Assembly: GCA_016937315.1 (NCBI GenBank)
Contig: JAFGWD010000008.1
Span: 1 to 9,719 of the forward strand
Direction of reading: 5' to 3'
Length of the DNA: 9,719 bases
Source of the DNA: Rhodospirillaceae bacterium
GTDB taxonomy: Bacteria > Pseudomonadota > Alphaproteobacteria > Rhodospirillales > Rhodospirillaceae
Shown: positions 1 through 6,159 of the stretch, piece after piece
Position numbering within the stretch: the first letter of the stretch is position 1
Layout of the letters: every line of letters starts with the position of its first letter
Notes under the pieces: model-generated
Databases searched by the model: none
What the model was told of the DNA's origin: nothing
What the model saw: the letters and a program-made list of their open reading frames with translations, nothing else
Made by a program: the position numbers and the translations under genes

Positions 1-442
1 CCTCCGCCACCGGCAGGCCGCCGAACACGGAACCGGCATAGGTCGCCAGGGTATTGCGCCATTGTTGCCGGTGCTTGGCGTTGCGCCATTCGGCATCGTG
101 CGCCTCGATATAGGCATCGCAACAGGCGTTGAAGGTCAACGCGCGCGCCTCGGCAAGACGCGCCTGGGTGCGTTCCTCGGTTCGCTTGGCGAGAGGGTCA
201 ATCCCGGCGGATAGCGCCTCACGGGCTTCGGCGGCGCGTTTGCGGGCATCGGCAAGGGAAACGTCGGCCACCGAACCCAGCCCCATTTCCCGCGCCTTGC
301 CGTTCAGCATATATCGCAGAATCCAAGACTTTCCGCCCGACTGCGACACTTGCAGATAAAGGCCGCCGCCGTCCGCAAACCGGCCTTTCTCCTTGATTTT
401 CGAAACCAGCAAGGCAGACAGCTTGTTCGATGCGCGCGCCAT
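1..442 (-). CDS. int: Tyrosine recombinase (P4-type island integrase), N-terminal part; gene runs off the left edge
   Basis: The frame is open from an ATG at 440-442 to the window edge, giving 147 residues with no stop. Residues 8-95 match the N-terminal arm-binding domain of P4-type integrases (DUF4102): the signature ADGGGLYLQV is at 23-32, a W-x-L-R-Y segment at 40-44, and LGSVADVSLADAR at 55-67. The SAM-like core-binding domain starts near 102 (LTFNACCDAYIEAHDAEWR). The catalytic R-H-R-Y domain lies outside the window, so activity cannot be judged. A GGGAGAAG ribosome site sits just before the start. Enzymes of this family integrate and excise genomic islands at tRNA 3' ends, which fits the tRNA-Ser remnant 200 bases upstream and the repeats between. 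The start could be moved only slightly; family assignment is firm, intactness unknown. Confidence 0.9.
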   Translation of the reverse strand, partial: MARASNKLSALLVSKIKEKGRFADGGGLYLQVSQSGGKSWILRYMLNGKAREMGLGSVADVSLADARKRAAEAREALSAGIDPLAKRTEERTQARLAEARALTFNACCDAYIEAHDAEWRNAKHRQQWRNTLATYAGSVFGGLPVAE

Positions 443-465
443 GTTTCTTCTCCCGCAGTATTCCT

Positions 466-525
466 ACCCCCAAAACCCAACCCACAACTCAACCCCCAAA
501 CCCTACCCCCAAATAAACCCCCAAA
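466..525. repeat. Four exact copies of ACCCCCAAA upstream of the integrase start (candidate arm-type sites)
   Basis: The nine-base word ACCCCCAAA occurs at 466-474, 492-500, 505-513 and 517-525, always in the same orientation (TTTGGGGGT on the integrase strand). The start-to-start spacings are 26, 13 and 12 bases. The copies lie 24-83 bases upstream of the integrase start and between it and the attachment core. That is where tyrosine recombinases bind with their N-terminal domain (arm-type sites), and also where the integrase promoter must be. The G-rich strand could also fold as a G-quadruplex. The repeat is seen directly; the arm-site role is inferred from position. Confidence 0.6.
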
Positions 526-564
526 TCAACATGCGATTGGAGGCGTCATTGTGAGACTGTCAGA

Positions 565-605
565 AACACGATTTTACAACATACTGTTTTGGAACACGGA
601 TTTAC
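565..605. repeat. Imperfect 13-base direct repeat in the attachment region
   Basis: AACACGATTTTAC (565-577) and AACACGGATTTAC (593-605) match at 11 of 13 positions and are offset by 28 bases. They lie in AT-richer DNA between the integrase repeats and the tRNA remnant. They could be recognition sites for the integrase or an excisionase, but two imperfect copies may also be chance. Confidence 0.3.
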
Positions 606-641
606 GATGCAGAGAGAAACATGGAGATACATCTAAAGACA

Positions 642-668
642 GGGGTTCGAATCCCGCCTCCTCCGCCA
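642..668 (+). other. tRNA-Ser 3'-end remnant: attachment site (att) and island boundary
   Basis: The stretch contains a T-loop (GGGTTCGAATCCC), seven acceptor-strand bases (CTCCTCC), discriminator G73 and an encoded CCA at 666-668. G73 with this acceptor fits tRNA-Ser. Upstream there is no D arm, anticodon arm or matching 5' acceptor, and the outer T-stem pairs are already broken at 641-642 (A and G opposite C and G). It is therefore a duplicated 3' end rather than a tRNA gene. The terminator 10 bases downstream looks like the original tRNA terminator. Chromosomal DNA therefore lies to the right and the island, with its integrase, to the left. The core probably begins at GGGTTCGAATCCC. The other junction, with the intact tRNA, should be at the far left of the island, outside the window. 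Confidence 0.75.
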
Positions 669-678
669 TATTTCTAAG

Positions 679-701
679 GGCTCCCGTTTCGGGGGCCTTT
701 T
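679..701 (+). terminator. Intrinsic terminator behind the tRNA-Ser remnant
   Basis: GGCTCCCG (679-686) pairs with CGGGGGCC (690-697) over eight pairs, one of them G-U. The loop is TTT and four T residues follow (698-701). It lies 10 bases after the CCA end, as expected for a tRNA transcript. It now stands without a complete tRNA in front and may instead stop read-through from the island. Confidence 0.75.
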
Positions 702-813
702 GTTGATGACGAGACGTCTTCTTTCCTCTGGTCCCCGCACTGTTCGCGTTGCCTCTGGCCGCGTTAGGCGTCAGGATCGTCACGGTTTTTTCATGACGGG
801 TTTGTGTTCAGGG

Positions 814-890
814 TTGGCCGGGACCGTTTATTCAGTAGAAAACTCGGGGGTTGACCATTTGCTTACAGTCAAAACTGGGGGAATAGCCAG
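814..890 (+). promoter_or_regulatory. Leader of the lyase gene: weak promoter candidate and an inverted repeat
   Basis: A possible sigma-70 promoter is TTGGCC (814-819), 16 bases, TAGAAA (836-841). It is only a moderate match. TTGAC at 851-855 and GTCAA at 868-872 form an inverted repeat with a 12-base gap, a possible operator just before the start. The ribosome site is the G run at 877-881 in TGGGGGAATAG, nine bases before the ATG. Between the tRNA terminator and this leader (702-813) I see no gene. Confidence 0.3.
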
Positions 891-2339
891 ATGTCCAGAG
901 TCATATTCCATTCCGGGGAGGATATTCCCCTGGAATTGCATAAAGTTCGCATTGTTCAGAAGCTGAGTTTGGTTCCCATTGAACGCCGCCTTGAGGCTGT
1001 CCGTGAAGCGGGCAACAACACGTTTCTGCTGAAAAACCGGGATATTTTCCTGGACATGCTGACCGATTCTGGCGTCAACGCGATGAGCGACAAGCAGTTG
1101 GCAGCAATGATGGAATCGGATGACAGCTATGCTGGTTCCGAGACCTTTACCAAGCTTGAGACCAAGATCAAAGAAATCTTCAACATGGATTACTTCCTGC
1201 CGGTCCACCAAGGCCGTGCGGCTGAGAATATCTTATCCCAGGTCTTTGTGAATCCGGGCCAAGTCGTGCCCATGAACTATCACTTCACCACGTCCAAGGC
1301 GCATATCGTGCTGAATGGTGGGCGGGTTGAGGAACTGGTTGGGGACGAAGGCCTGAAGGTCACCAGCAACCACCCCTTCAAGGGCAACATTGACCTGGAT
1401 AAGCTGAACGCTTTGATTGCGGCGGAGGGACGCGACAAAATCGCCTTTGTCCGGATCGAGACTGGCACCAACCTGATCGGCGGACAGCCCCATTCGCTCC
1501 AGAACTTGACGGACGTCAGCGCCATTTGCCGCAAGGCAGGCATCATGCTGGTGTTTGATGCTTCGCTTCTGGCCGACAACCTCTATTTCATCAAGACCCG
1601 CGAGGACGCCTGCAAGGATATGACGATCCGCGAGATCGCACGCAAGCTCGCGGATCTTTCCGACGTCATGTATTTCTCGGCTCGTAAGCTGGGCTGTGCC
1701 CGGGGTGGCGGCATCTGCACCAACAGCCGCGAGGCCTACCTGAAAATGCGGGAGCTGATCACGCTGTACGAGGGCTTCCTGACCTATGGCGGCATGTCAG
1801 TACGCGAGATCGAGGCGATTACCGTGGGTCTGGACGAGACCATGGACGAGGATATGGTGTCGCAGGGGCCGCTGTTCATCGCGTTCATGGTGAACGCGTT
1901 GGTGAAGCAGGGTGTGCCTGTGATCACCCCGCCCGGTGGCTTGGGCTGTCACATTGACGCGAAACGCTTTCTGCCCCATGTGCCGCAGTCCCAGTACCCG
2001 GCGGGTGCGCTGGCATCGGCATTATATCTGGTCTCGGGCGTGCGTGGTATGGAGCGTGGTTCGATCTCGGAACAGCGCAACCCTGATGGCAGTGAGGTCT
2101 ATTCCGATATGGAATTGCTTCGCCTTGCCATGCCGCGCCGTGTGTTCACCTTGTCTCAGGTTAAGTACGCGGTGGACCGCATCGTTTGGCTGTACAAAAA
2201 CCGTGACCTGATCGGTGGGCTGAAGTTCGTGGAAGAGCCCCAAATGCTGCGCTTTTTCTTTGGCAAGCTGGGCACCGTCACGGATTGGCAAGCCACGCTG
2301 GTGGCCAAATTCCGCGCTGATTTGGGCGACAGTCTCTGA
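891..2339 (+). CDS. PLP-dependent beta-eliminating lyase, tyrosine phenol-lyase/tryptophanase family
   Basis: The protein has 482 residues, close to the family's usual 455-475. Family enzymes cleave an aromatic amino acid to phenol or indole plus pyruvate and ammonia in the cytoplasm. Landmarks aligned by eye to remembered Citrobacter tyrosine phenol-lyase (TPL) and E. coli tryptophanase are: LTDSG 57-61, SYAGS 79-83 (Tyr80), HQGRAAEN 106-113 (Arg109), NLIGGQP 194-200, FDAS 222-225 (Asp223 for the pyridine nitrogen), SARK 263-266 (Lys266, the Schiff-base lysine), MERG 387-390, PRRVFT 415-420 and LRFFF 453-457. Arg389 sits where TPL has its substrate arginine and tryptophanase has a hydrophobic residue, which favours TPL-like specificity. 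However, Leu226 replaces the arginine near the PLP 3'-oxygen (TPL Arg217), and Leu351 replaces an active-site histidine (TPL His343). Substrate is therefore uncertain. The last 20 residues extend beyond the usual end. It is monocistronic and converges on the receptor gene. Confidence 0.88.
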   Translation: MSRVIFHSGEDIPLELHKVRIVQKLSLVPIERRLEAVREAGNNTFLLKNRDIFLDMLTDSGVNAMSDKQLAAMMESDDSYAGSETFTKLETKIKEIFNMDYFLPVHQGRAAENILSQVFVNPGQVVPMNYHFTTSKAHIVLNGGRVEELVGDEGLKVTSNHPFKGNIDLDKLNALIAAEGRDKIAFVRIETGTNLIGGQPHSLQNLTDVSAICRKAGIMLVFDASLLADNLYFIKTREDACKDMTIREIARKLADLSDVMYFSARKLGCARGGGICTNSREAYLKMRELITLYEGFLTYGGMSVREIEAITVGLDETMDEDMVSQGPLFIAFMVNALVKQGVPVITPPGGLGCHIDAKRFLPHVPQSQYPAGALASALYLVSGVRGMERGSISEQRNPDGSEVYSDMELLRLAMPRRVFTLSQVKYAVDRIVWLYKNRDLIGGLKFVEEPQMLRFFFGKLGTVTDWQATLVAKFRADLGDSL

Positions 2340-2350
2340 CATCTTATGAG

Positions 2351-2393
2351 AGAACACCCCTTTCCGGAATAGCCCCGGGGAGGGGTGTTTTCT
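2351..2393. terminator. Symmetrical terminator between convergent genes, probably bidirectional
   Basis: AGAACACCCCT (2351-2361) pairs with AGGGGTGTTTT (2381-2391) over eleven pairs, including one G-U. The loop contains its own short CCGG-type pairing. On the + strand the arm ends in TTTTCT; on the - strand it ends in TTCTCTCAT. It lies 12 bases after the lyase stop and 15 bases after the receptor stop on the other strand, so one hairpin can end both transcripts. The U tract on the minus side is weaker. Confidence 0.75.
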
Positions 2394-2407
2394 GAACGAA
2401 AAGCGCT

Positions 2408-4387
2408 CTAGAACTTGACAGTCATGCCGACGTACCCGGCACGGCCTGGATTGCAGTAGTAGCCTTTGGTGTAGTAGTTGGCATCAAGCAGATTCTCGAC
2501 ACGTCCAAACACATTGACGGAGTCGGTAATCTGATAGGCTCCGCCGACGTCCCAAACCGACCAGCCCGCGAGGTAAGGCGCGGCCTTATAATGGCTTGTG
2601 TCGTAACGCCAGCTTGAGAACCGGCCACGCGCCCAAAGGTCGAGTCCCTTGACCTCATCCGGGGCGTAGTTGGCACGCAAAGTCGCCTCGTTGTGCGGTA
2701 AAGATGAGAGCGTTTGTCCGGTATCGTTGTCACGCGCTTGAGTATAGGTATGGCTCGCGGTCAGTTTGATCTCGTTGGTCACTTGTGCTGAAAGCGTGTC
2801 CTCAAAGCCGAAGGAACGGGACGAGGAACGGTTGTAATAGCCAAGCGCTTGGTCGTAATCGAACATGTTGGTGAGGCGCGTGTTGAAGAAAGTCACGTCA
2901 GCGACCACCCGGTCACCGAAGAATGATTGCTCCACACCAATGTCGTAGCCTCGAGATTCTTCGGGTTTCAGATTCGTGTTGCCGATTTTATAGGTCTGCG
3001 GTCCTCCCCCCATGTTGTACACGGCATCAGGCCCGTAGAGTTGGTAAACCGTCGGAGCCTTAAAGCCGGTCCCGTAACTCGCATGAAGGCGTGTTGCCGT
3101 TTCAGGAATGCGGTAACCAATGGTGCCACGATAGGTGCTGTGCATGCCGAACGTTTCGTGATCATCAAAGCGGATGCCAGCGGTTAGGGTCAGTCTCTTG
3201 TCCAGTAGAGTCAGTTGGTAATTGCCGTAATAGGCGTCGTTGACCATCGCTTTGTTGATGTTGCTGACATCAATATGGTCCCGCTCGTGGTCAACGCCGA
3301 AGACAAACGTGTGGTCATCGACCGGCTTCAACACGCCTTCATAACTATAGGTTCTTATATCTCCGTCGTATGGTTCGGAACTTGCATTTTCTCTGGTCTT
3401 GTTAAATGAAAAATAATCTGTTTTGACCTTTGATCGACTCGCGGTCAGTGTATTCGAAAGGAGTCCATTGAACAGGTCAGCGTTCAATTTCATCTGCTGT
3501 CCATATTCAACCGTTCGCACGCGCCCTTTGCCATTGGTGTCAGTGGGCCCCCAATTGTACACGCTTCCGTCTATGTCCGCCCAATTGTTGATATGGCGAA
3601 TCGTGCCCTCGATATTCAACTTATCCAGTATGCCGATATCACGCAGGATGTCGCTTCCGACAGTGGCATTGAACGAGCGGTTATCGAACCCGTCGTTTTC
3701 TGTCGTTCCGTCCCGTAAACCCGATATATCGAAACCGCTGCTCATCGTTCTTGTGGTGGCGACATTATAGTATGTGTTGTCGACCCGCCCGTGAACATTA
3801 AGGCTCCCCTTGCCGGAGTTGTAGGTGCCAGCTTCAAGGGTTGCGCTTCCAGCGAACGCCTTTGTATCGTGCTTCCCCGATTTCGTGGTGATCGAAATTA
3901 CGCCGCCGATCGCCCGGCTGCCGTAGAGTGTGCTCTGGTTGCCGCGCAGGACTTCGACACGTTCGATGTTGGAGGCGAGAAGATTGGTCATATCGTAACC
4001 CCCCGCCTTCATGAGGCCAGAGGGGTTGCCGACAGGCACGCCATCAATCATCACCAGAATGTGTGCATCGGTCATGCCGCGGATCGAAACGTAACTGGTG
4101 GTGCCTGGACCACCGTTGCTGCTGATCGACACACCAGGGACGTCGATCAGAACATCTTCCAAAGTCGTCGCTTGCGATTTTTCGATGTCCTCTTCGGTAA
4201 CCACCGTGATTGAGCTGCCGACTTGGTTGATCGGTGTGGCGGTACGGTTGGCGGAGACCACCACCTTACCCAGATCTTCGGCGTCTTCCGCATAGGCCGC
4301 AGTGCCGAACCCGGCGGTGAGTGCGAGAGCAAGAGACAGTAGGCTGCTTCCGGCCCAAAGTCGTGTCTGTGGTGTCGTTAGGTTCAT
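2408..4387 (-). CDS. btuB: TonB-dependent outer-membrane receptor, cobalamin (BtuB) type
   Basis: The protein has 659 residues; E. coli BtuB has about 614. A signal peptide ends at about residue 33 (AYA before EDAED). A TonB-box-like KVVVSA follows at 41-46. The plug domain runs to about 171, with EDVLIDVPGVSI at 77-88, VSIRGM at 100-105, VLVMIDGVPV-like strand 110-119 and IERVEVLRGNQSTLYGSRAI at 141-160. The rest is beta-barrel, with VENLLDANYY near the end and a C-terminal phenylalanine, as needed for outer-membrane assembly. The receptor should bind a corrinoid outside the cell and import it using TonB/ExbBD energy. The substrate call rests on the cobalamin riboswitch upstream, because sequence alone does not separate BtuB from siderophore receptors. 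I chose the ATG at 4385-4387: GGGGG six bases upstream is a good ribosome site and a signal peptide follows at once. The frame stays open further upstream, but only through the riboswitch. Confidence 0.88.
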   Translation of the reverse strand: MNLTTPQTRLWAGSSLLSLALALTAGFGTAAYAEDAEDLGKVVVSANRTATPINQVGSSITVVTEEDIEKSQATTLEDVLIDVPGVSISSNGGPGTTSYVSIRGMTDAHILVMIDGVPVGNPSGLMKAGGYDMTNLLASNIERVEVLRGNQSTLYGSRAIGGVISITTKSGKHDTKAFAGSATLEAGTYNSGKGSLNVHGRVDNTYYNVATTRTMSSGFDISGLRDGTTENDGFDNRSFNATVGSDILRDIGILDKLNIEGTIRHINNWADIDGSVYNWGPTDTNGKGRVRTVEYGQQMKLNADLFNGLLSNTLTASRSKVKTDYFSFNKTRENASSEPYDGDIRTYSYEGVLKPVDDHTFVFGVDHERDHIDVSNINKAMVNDAYYGNYQLTLLDKRLTLTAGIRFDDHETFGMHSTYRGTIGYRIPETATRLHASYGTGFKAPTVYQLYGPDAVYNMGGGPQTYKIGNTNLKPEESRGYDIGVEQSFFGDRVVADVTFFNTRLTNMFDYDQALGYYNRSSSRSFGFEDTLSAQVTNEIKLTASHTYTQARDNDTGQTLSSLPHNEATLRANYAPDEVKGLDLWARGRFSSWRYDTSHYKAAPYLAGWSVWDVGGAYQITDSVNVFGRVENLLDANYYTKGYYCNPGRAGYVGMTVKF

Positions 4388-4547
4388 TCTATTCCCCCAT
4401 TGCGCGGACGTGGGGTTGATGCCACGCGCAGTGTCAAGCTCAGGCCGCGAGGGGAGGTTTCTTACGAAGCTCCGCTGCGGCCGACATACGTCACCGCAAC
4501 GGTTCTCACCGTTTCTCTGCGCCTCCTCGCAGGGAAAAGCGATGTCT
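4388..4547 (-). promoter_or_regulatory. Riboswitch expression platform and btuB 5' leader
   Basis: About 160 bases separate the aptamer from the btuB start. On the - strand two hairpins follow one another: CTGCG-AGGAGG-CGCAG (+ coordinates 4517-4532), which exposes an AGGAGG loop, and AACGGT-GAGA-ACCGTT (4498-4513), a perfect stem with a GNRA tetraloop. Neither is followed by a T tract, so control is more likely at translation than by termination. The btuB ribosome site is the G run at 4394-4398. Which segment pairs with it when B12 is bound is not evident by eye. Confidence 0.45.
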
Positions 4548-4733
4548 GTCGGCAGGTCTCCTGACTTGCGGGTCATCGCGTCCGTCCCGCCTTCCCGGTC
4601 TTTCGACCAGTGGCGTATGTGGGCCGTTCGCTCGCCGCTCACAGTTGCGGAGGCAGTTCCGGTCTTGGCGCATATCCCCCTGCACCGCACCGGATTCCCT
4701 TTTCATTCATGGGGTTGGCCCACGAACACCGAC
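4548..4733 (-). ncRNA. Cobalamin (B12) riboswitch aptamer
   Basis: Read on the - strand, the conserved blocks appear in the right order: AGGGAATCCGGTGCGG (+ 4685-4700), CCGCAACTGTGA (4639-4650), GCCACTG (4608-4614), GGGAAGGCGGG (4586-4596), and the B12 box GTCAGGAGACCTGCC (4551-4565). The closing P1 stem is GTCGG (4729-4733) with CCGAC (4548-4552). The total of about 186 bases is normal for the class. Binding of adenosyl- or other cobalamin normally shuts off the gene behind it, so btuB should be expressed when B12 is scarce. The aptamer is recognised by motif, not by a covariance search. Confidence 0.93.
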
Positions 4734-4740
4734 GTGCGCC

Positions 4741-4768
4741 AATATGCGGAAATAAAAATTCGTGTCAA
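4741..4768 (-). promoter_or_regulatory. Sigma-70 promoter of the riboswitch/btuB transcript
   Basis: On the - strand TTGACA (+ 4763-4768) is a perfect -35. After 16 bases CATATT (4741-4746) is a 4-of-6 match to the -10. The predicted start of transcription, six to eight bases further on, falls at the first base of the riboswitch P1 stem (4733). This agreement supports both calls. Confidence 0.6.
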
Positions 4769-5081
4769 CATACTGTAACTATGTATCGTAACGTATGCTG
4801 TTGAAATGTGACATTGTTGCAACGGCGTGTGCCACACCCGGCAGCGATGAGTCGACGAAGGTGTTTGCGACCACGCATGATTTTGTGGCTCTCGACGTCT
4901 TTTTCACATCAGAAATGATGTCTGATTTCAGTGGCAATAGGCATGGGGCTGCTTTTCTGTGGATCATTTTCTGTCGTTCCGGTATTCAGAAGCGCCATCT
5001 TCTGAATAATTCGCGTGCTGAGATGGATCGTTTCGTTCGTTGCTGCGGTCTTGGTTTTTGCACCGGGAAAAATGGTTGTGT
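4769..5081. other. Gene-free region between divergent btuB and dctP transcripts, with two hairpins
   Basis: The frame of dctP is open back to 4795, but the translation is rich in cysteine, lacks any domain look and precedes a clear signal peptide, so I do not call it coding. The region holds a GAAA-loop inverted repeat, ACATCA (4906-4911) with TGATGT (4916-4921), and the much stronger palindrome at 4983-5008. No convincing -35/-10 pair for dctP was found, though its promoter must lie here. Confidence 0.5.
4983..5008. promoter_or_regulatory. Perfect 10-bp inverted repeat upstream of dctP (operator or mRNA hairpin)
   Basis: TATTCAGAAG (4983-4992) and CTTCTGAATA (4999-5008) are perfect reverse complements around the six-base centre CGCCAT. 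No T run follows, so it is not a terminator. It ends 83 bases before the dctP start. A dimeric regulator binding here could control the transporter operon, or the element could fold in the leader RNA. No regulator gene is in the window. Confidence 0.5.
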
Positions 5082-5087
5082 GGAGGA
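5082..5087 (+). promoter_or_regulatory. Ribosome binding site fixing the GTG start of dctP
   Basis: GGAGGA lies four bases before GTG at 5092-5094. The signal peptide begins directly at this GTG, which decides against the upstream ATG codons in the same frame. Confidence 0.75.
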
Positions 5088-5091
5088 ACGC

Positions 5092-6081
5092 GTGAAAAAG
5101 TTGATGATTGCCGCCCTTGCTGGGCTGGGTTTGGTTTTGCCGTCGGGTTTTGCCGATGCGGCCACAGTGTTGCGTTTGACTTCGCAAATGCCGGCGAAGC
5201 ACCACATTGGACAGAATCTTTTGGCCTTCAAGAAAGAGGTCGAAAGTGTGTCCAAGGGAGATCTGAAGATCGAGATCTACCCGGCTTCGCAGTTGTACAA
5301 AGATGCGGAAACGCCGCAGGCGGTATCGTCCGGCGCGGTTGATATGGGGTCGGTGTCTCTGGCGCAGTTCGCGGGCACGGATCCAGCGGCCGACGTGTTC
5401 TATGTCCCCTTCCTGTTCGATACCGAGGCGCGTGTTCGTGCGGCCACGGCTCCGGGAAGTCCGATCCGAACTGCCCTGGACGCAGTGATCCTGAAAACCG
5501 GGACACGGGTTTTGTGGTGGCAGGCGTTTGGTGGTTCGATCTTGCTGTCCAAGGGGGAGGCGATTCAAAAGCCTGAGGACATGAAGGGCAAAAAAGTCCG
5601 TGTCTTTGGCAGAACCTTGGGGAATTTTATCGAGGCGGTGGGCGGTGCGCCGACCATGTTGTCGGGCTCTGAACAGTTTCTCGCCTATCAGCGTGGCACC
5701 GTAGATGCCGGAATGACCGGCATCACCACGGTTCCGGCGCGGAAGCTCTACCAAGTCATGGACGCAATGACGGTGACCAACAACGCGGATGTTGAGTTCA
5801 TTGTGATCGTGAATGAAAAGGTTTGGCAGAGCCTGTCGGATCAACAGCGGGCGATTATTGAGACAGCTGGTCGCCGTGTGGAGACCGCGTTGCGTGATGA
5901 AGTGTCGCGGATTGAGGCGGACGCATTAAAGGTCACCAAGACCAAGATGAAAGTCGTCGAGTTGACCGCCGCCGAGCGGGCGGCATGGCGCTCCGCCACC
6001 AAGCCGGTGATTGCTCAGTATGTGGAATGGACCGGTCCTTTGGGGCAGAAGCTGATCGACGAAGCCCACAAACTACAGTAA
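5092..6081 (+). CDS. dctP: TRAP transporter solute-binding protein, DctP family
   Basis: With the GTG start the protein has 329 residues, the normal size. A signal peptide, M-KK-LMIAALAGLGLVLP, is cut at about residue 23 (ADA before ATVLRL), so it is periplasmic. DctP-family landmarks are the first strand VLRLTSQMPAKHHIG (26-40), a LKIEIYPASQLYKD stretch (58-71) followed by AVSSGAVDMGSVS (77-89), and VFYVPFLFD (102-110). They continue with GKKVRVFGR (166-174), holding the arginine region that usually clamps the substrate carboxylate, then FLAYQRGTVDAGMTG (196-210). The receptor delivers an organic acid to the DctQM permease. The substrate cannot be read from sequence; the KHHIGQ region differs from the best-known C4-dicarboxylate receptors. 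It opens an operon with dctQ 78 bases downstream. Confidence 0.9.
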   Translation: MKKLMIAALAGLGLVLPSGFADAATVLRLTSQMPAKHHIGQNLLAFKKEVESVSKGDLKIEIYPASQLYKDAETPQAVSSGAVDMGSVSLAQFAGTDPAADVFYVPFLFDTEARVRAATAPGSPIRTALDAVILKTGTRVLWWQAFGGSILLSKGEAIQKPEDMKGKKVRVFGRTLGNFIEAVGGAPTMLSGSEQFLAYQRGTVDAGMTGITTVPARKLYQVMDAMTVTNNADVEFIVIVNEKVWQSLSDQQRAIIETAGRRVETALRDEVSRIEADALKVTKTKMKVVELTAAERAAWRSATKPVIAQYVEWTGPLGQKLIDEAHKLQ

Positions 6082-6104
6082 AGAGGGCTTCCGTTTTTTT
6101 GGGG

Positions 6105-6132
6105 AGGGGCGGCTGCGCCGACGGTCGCCCTT
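6105..6132 (+). promoter_or_regulatory. Hairpin between dctP and dctQ (probable mRNA stabiliser or expression step)
   Basis: AGGGGCGGCTG (6105-6115) pairs with CGGTCGCCCTT (6122-6132) over eleven positions, some G-U, around loop CGCCGA. No T tract follows. Such hairpins behind binding-protein genes commonly keep that part of the mRNA stable, giving more receptor than permease. The role is inferred. Confidence 0.4.
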
Positions 6133-6159
6133 TACCGTACTTTCGTTCTGGATGGGGCA

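Noticed and set aside
466..525. CRISPR array or telomere-like array
   Set aside because: Units are nine bases with 3-17 base gaps; there is no spacer structure and no long tandem tract.
642..668. A complete tRNA gene
   Set aside because: No D arm, anticodon arm or 5' acceptor is found upstream, and the outer T-stem pairs do not form.
350..706. A 118-codon + strand reading frame across the integrase leader and tRNA remnant
   Set aside because: It crosses the repeats, the T-loop and a terminator, and its translation is proline/asparagine-rich with no domain.
4388..4690. An N-terminal extension of the TonB receptor by 101 residues
   Set aside because: It would translate the riboswitch; the true start has a ribosome site and is followed by a signal peptide.
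4925..4960. A sigma-54 promoter before dctP
   Set aside because: TGGCA occurs at 4932-4936 but the required GC at the -12 spacing is absent (GG instead).
4795..5091. A 99-residue N-terminal extension of DctP, or a small separate gene
   Set aside because: It would bury the signal peptide, is cysteine-rich without family likeness, and a strong ribosome site marks GTG 5092.
4909..5844. A 311-codon minus-strand frame opposite dctP
   Set aside because: It is rich in Arg/His/Gln as expected for an antisense shadow of a GC-rich gene and shows no domain.
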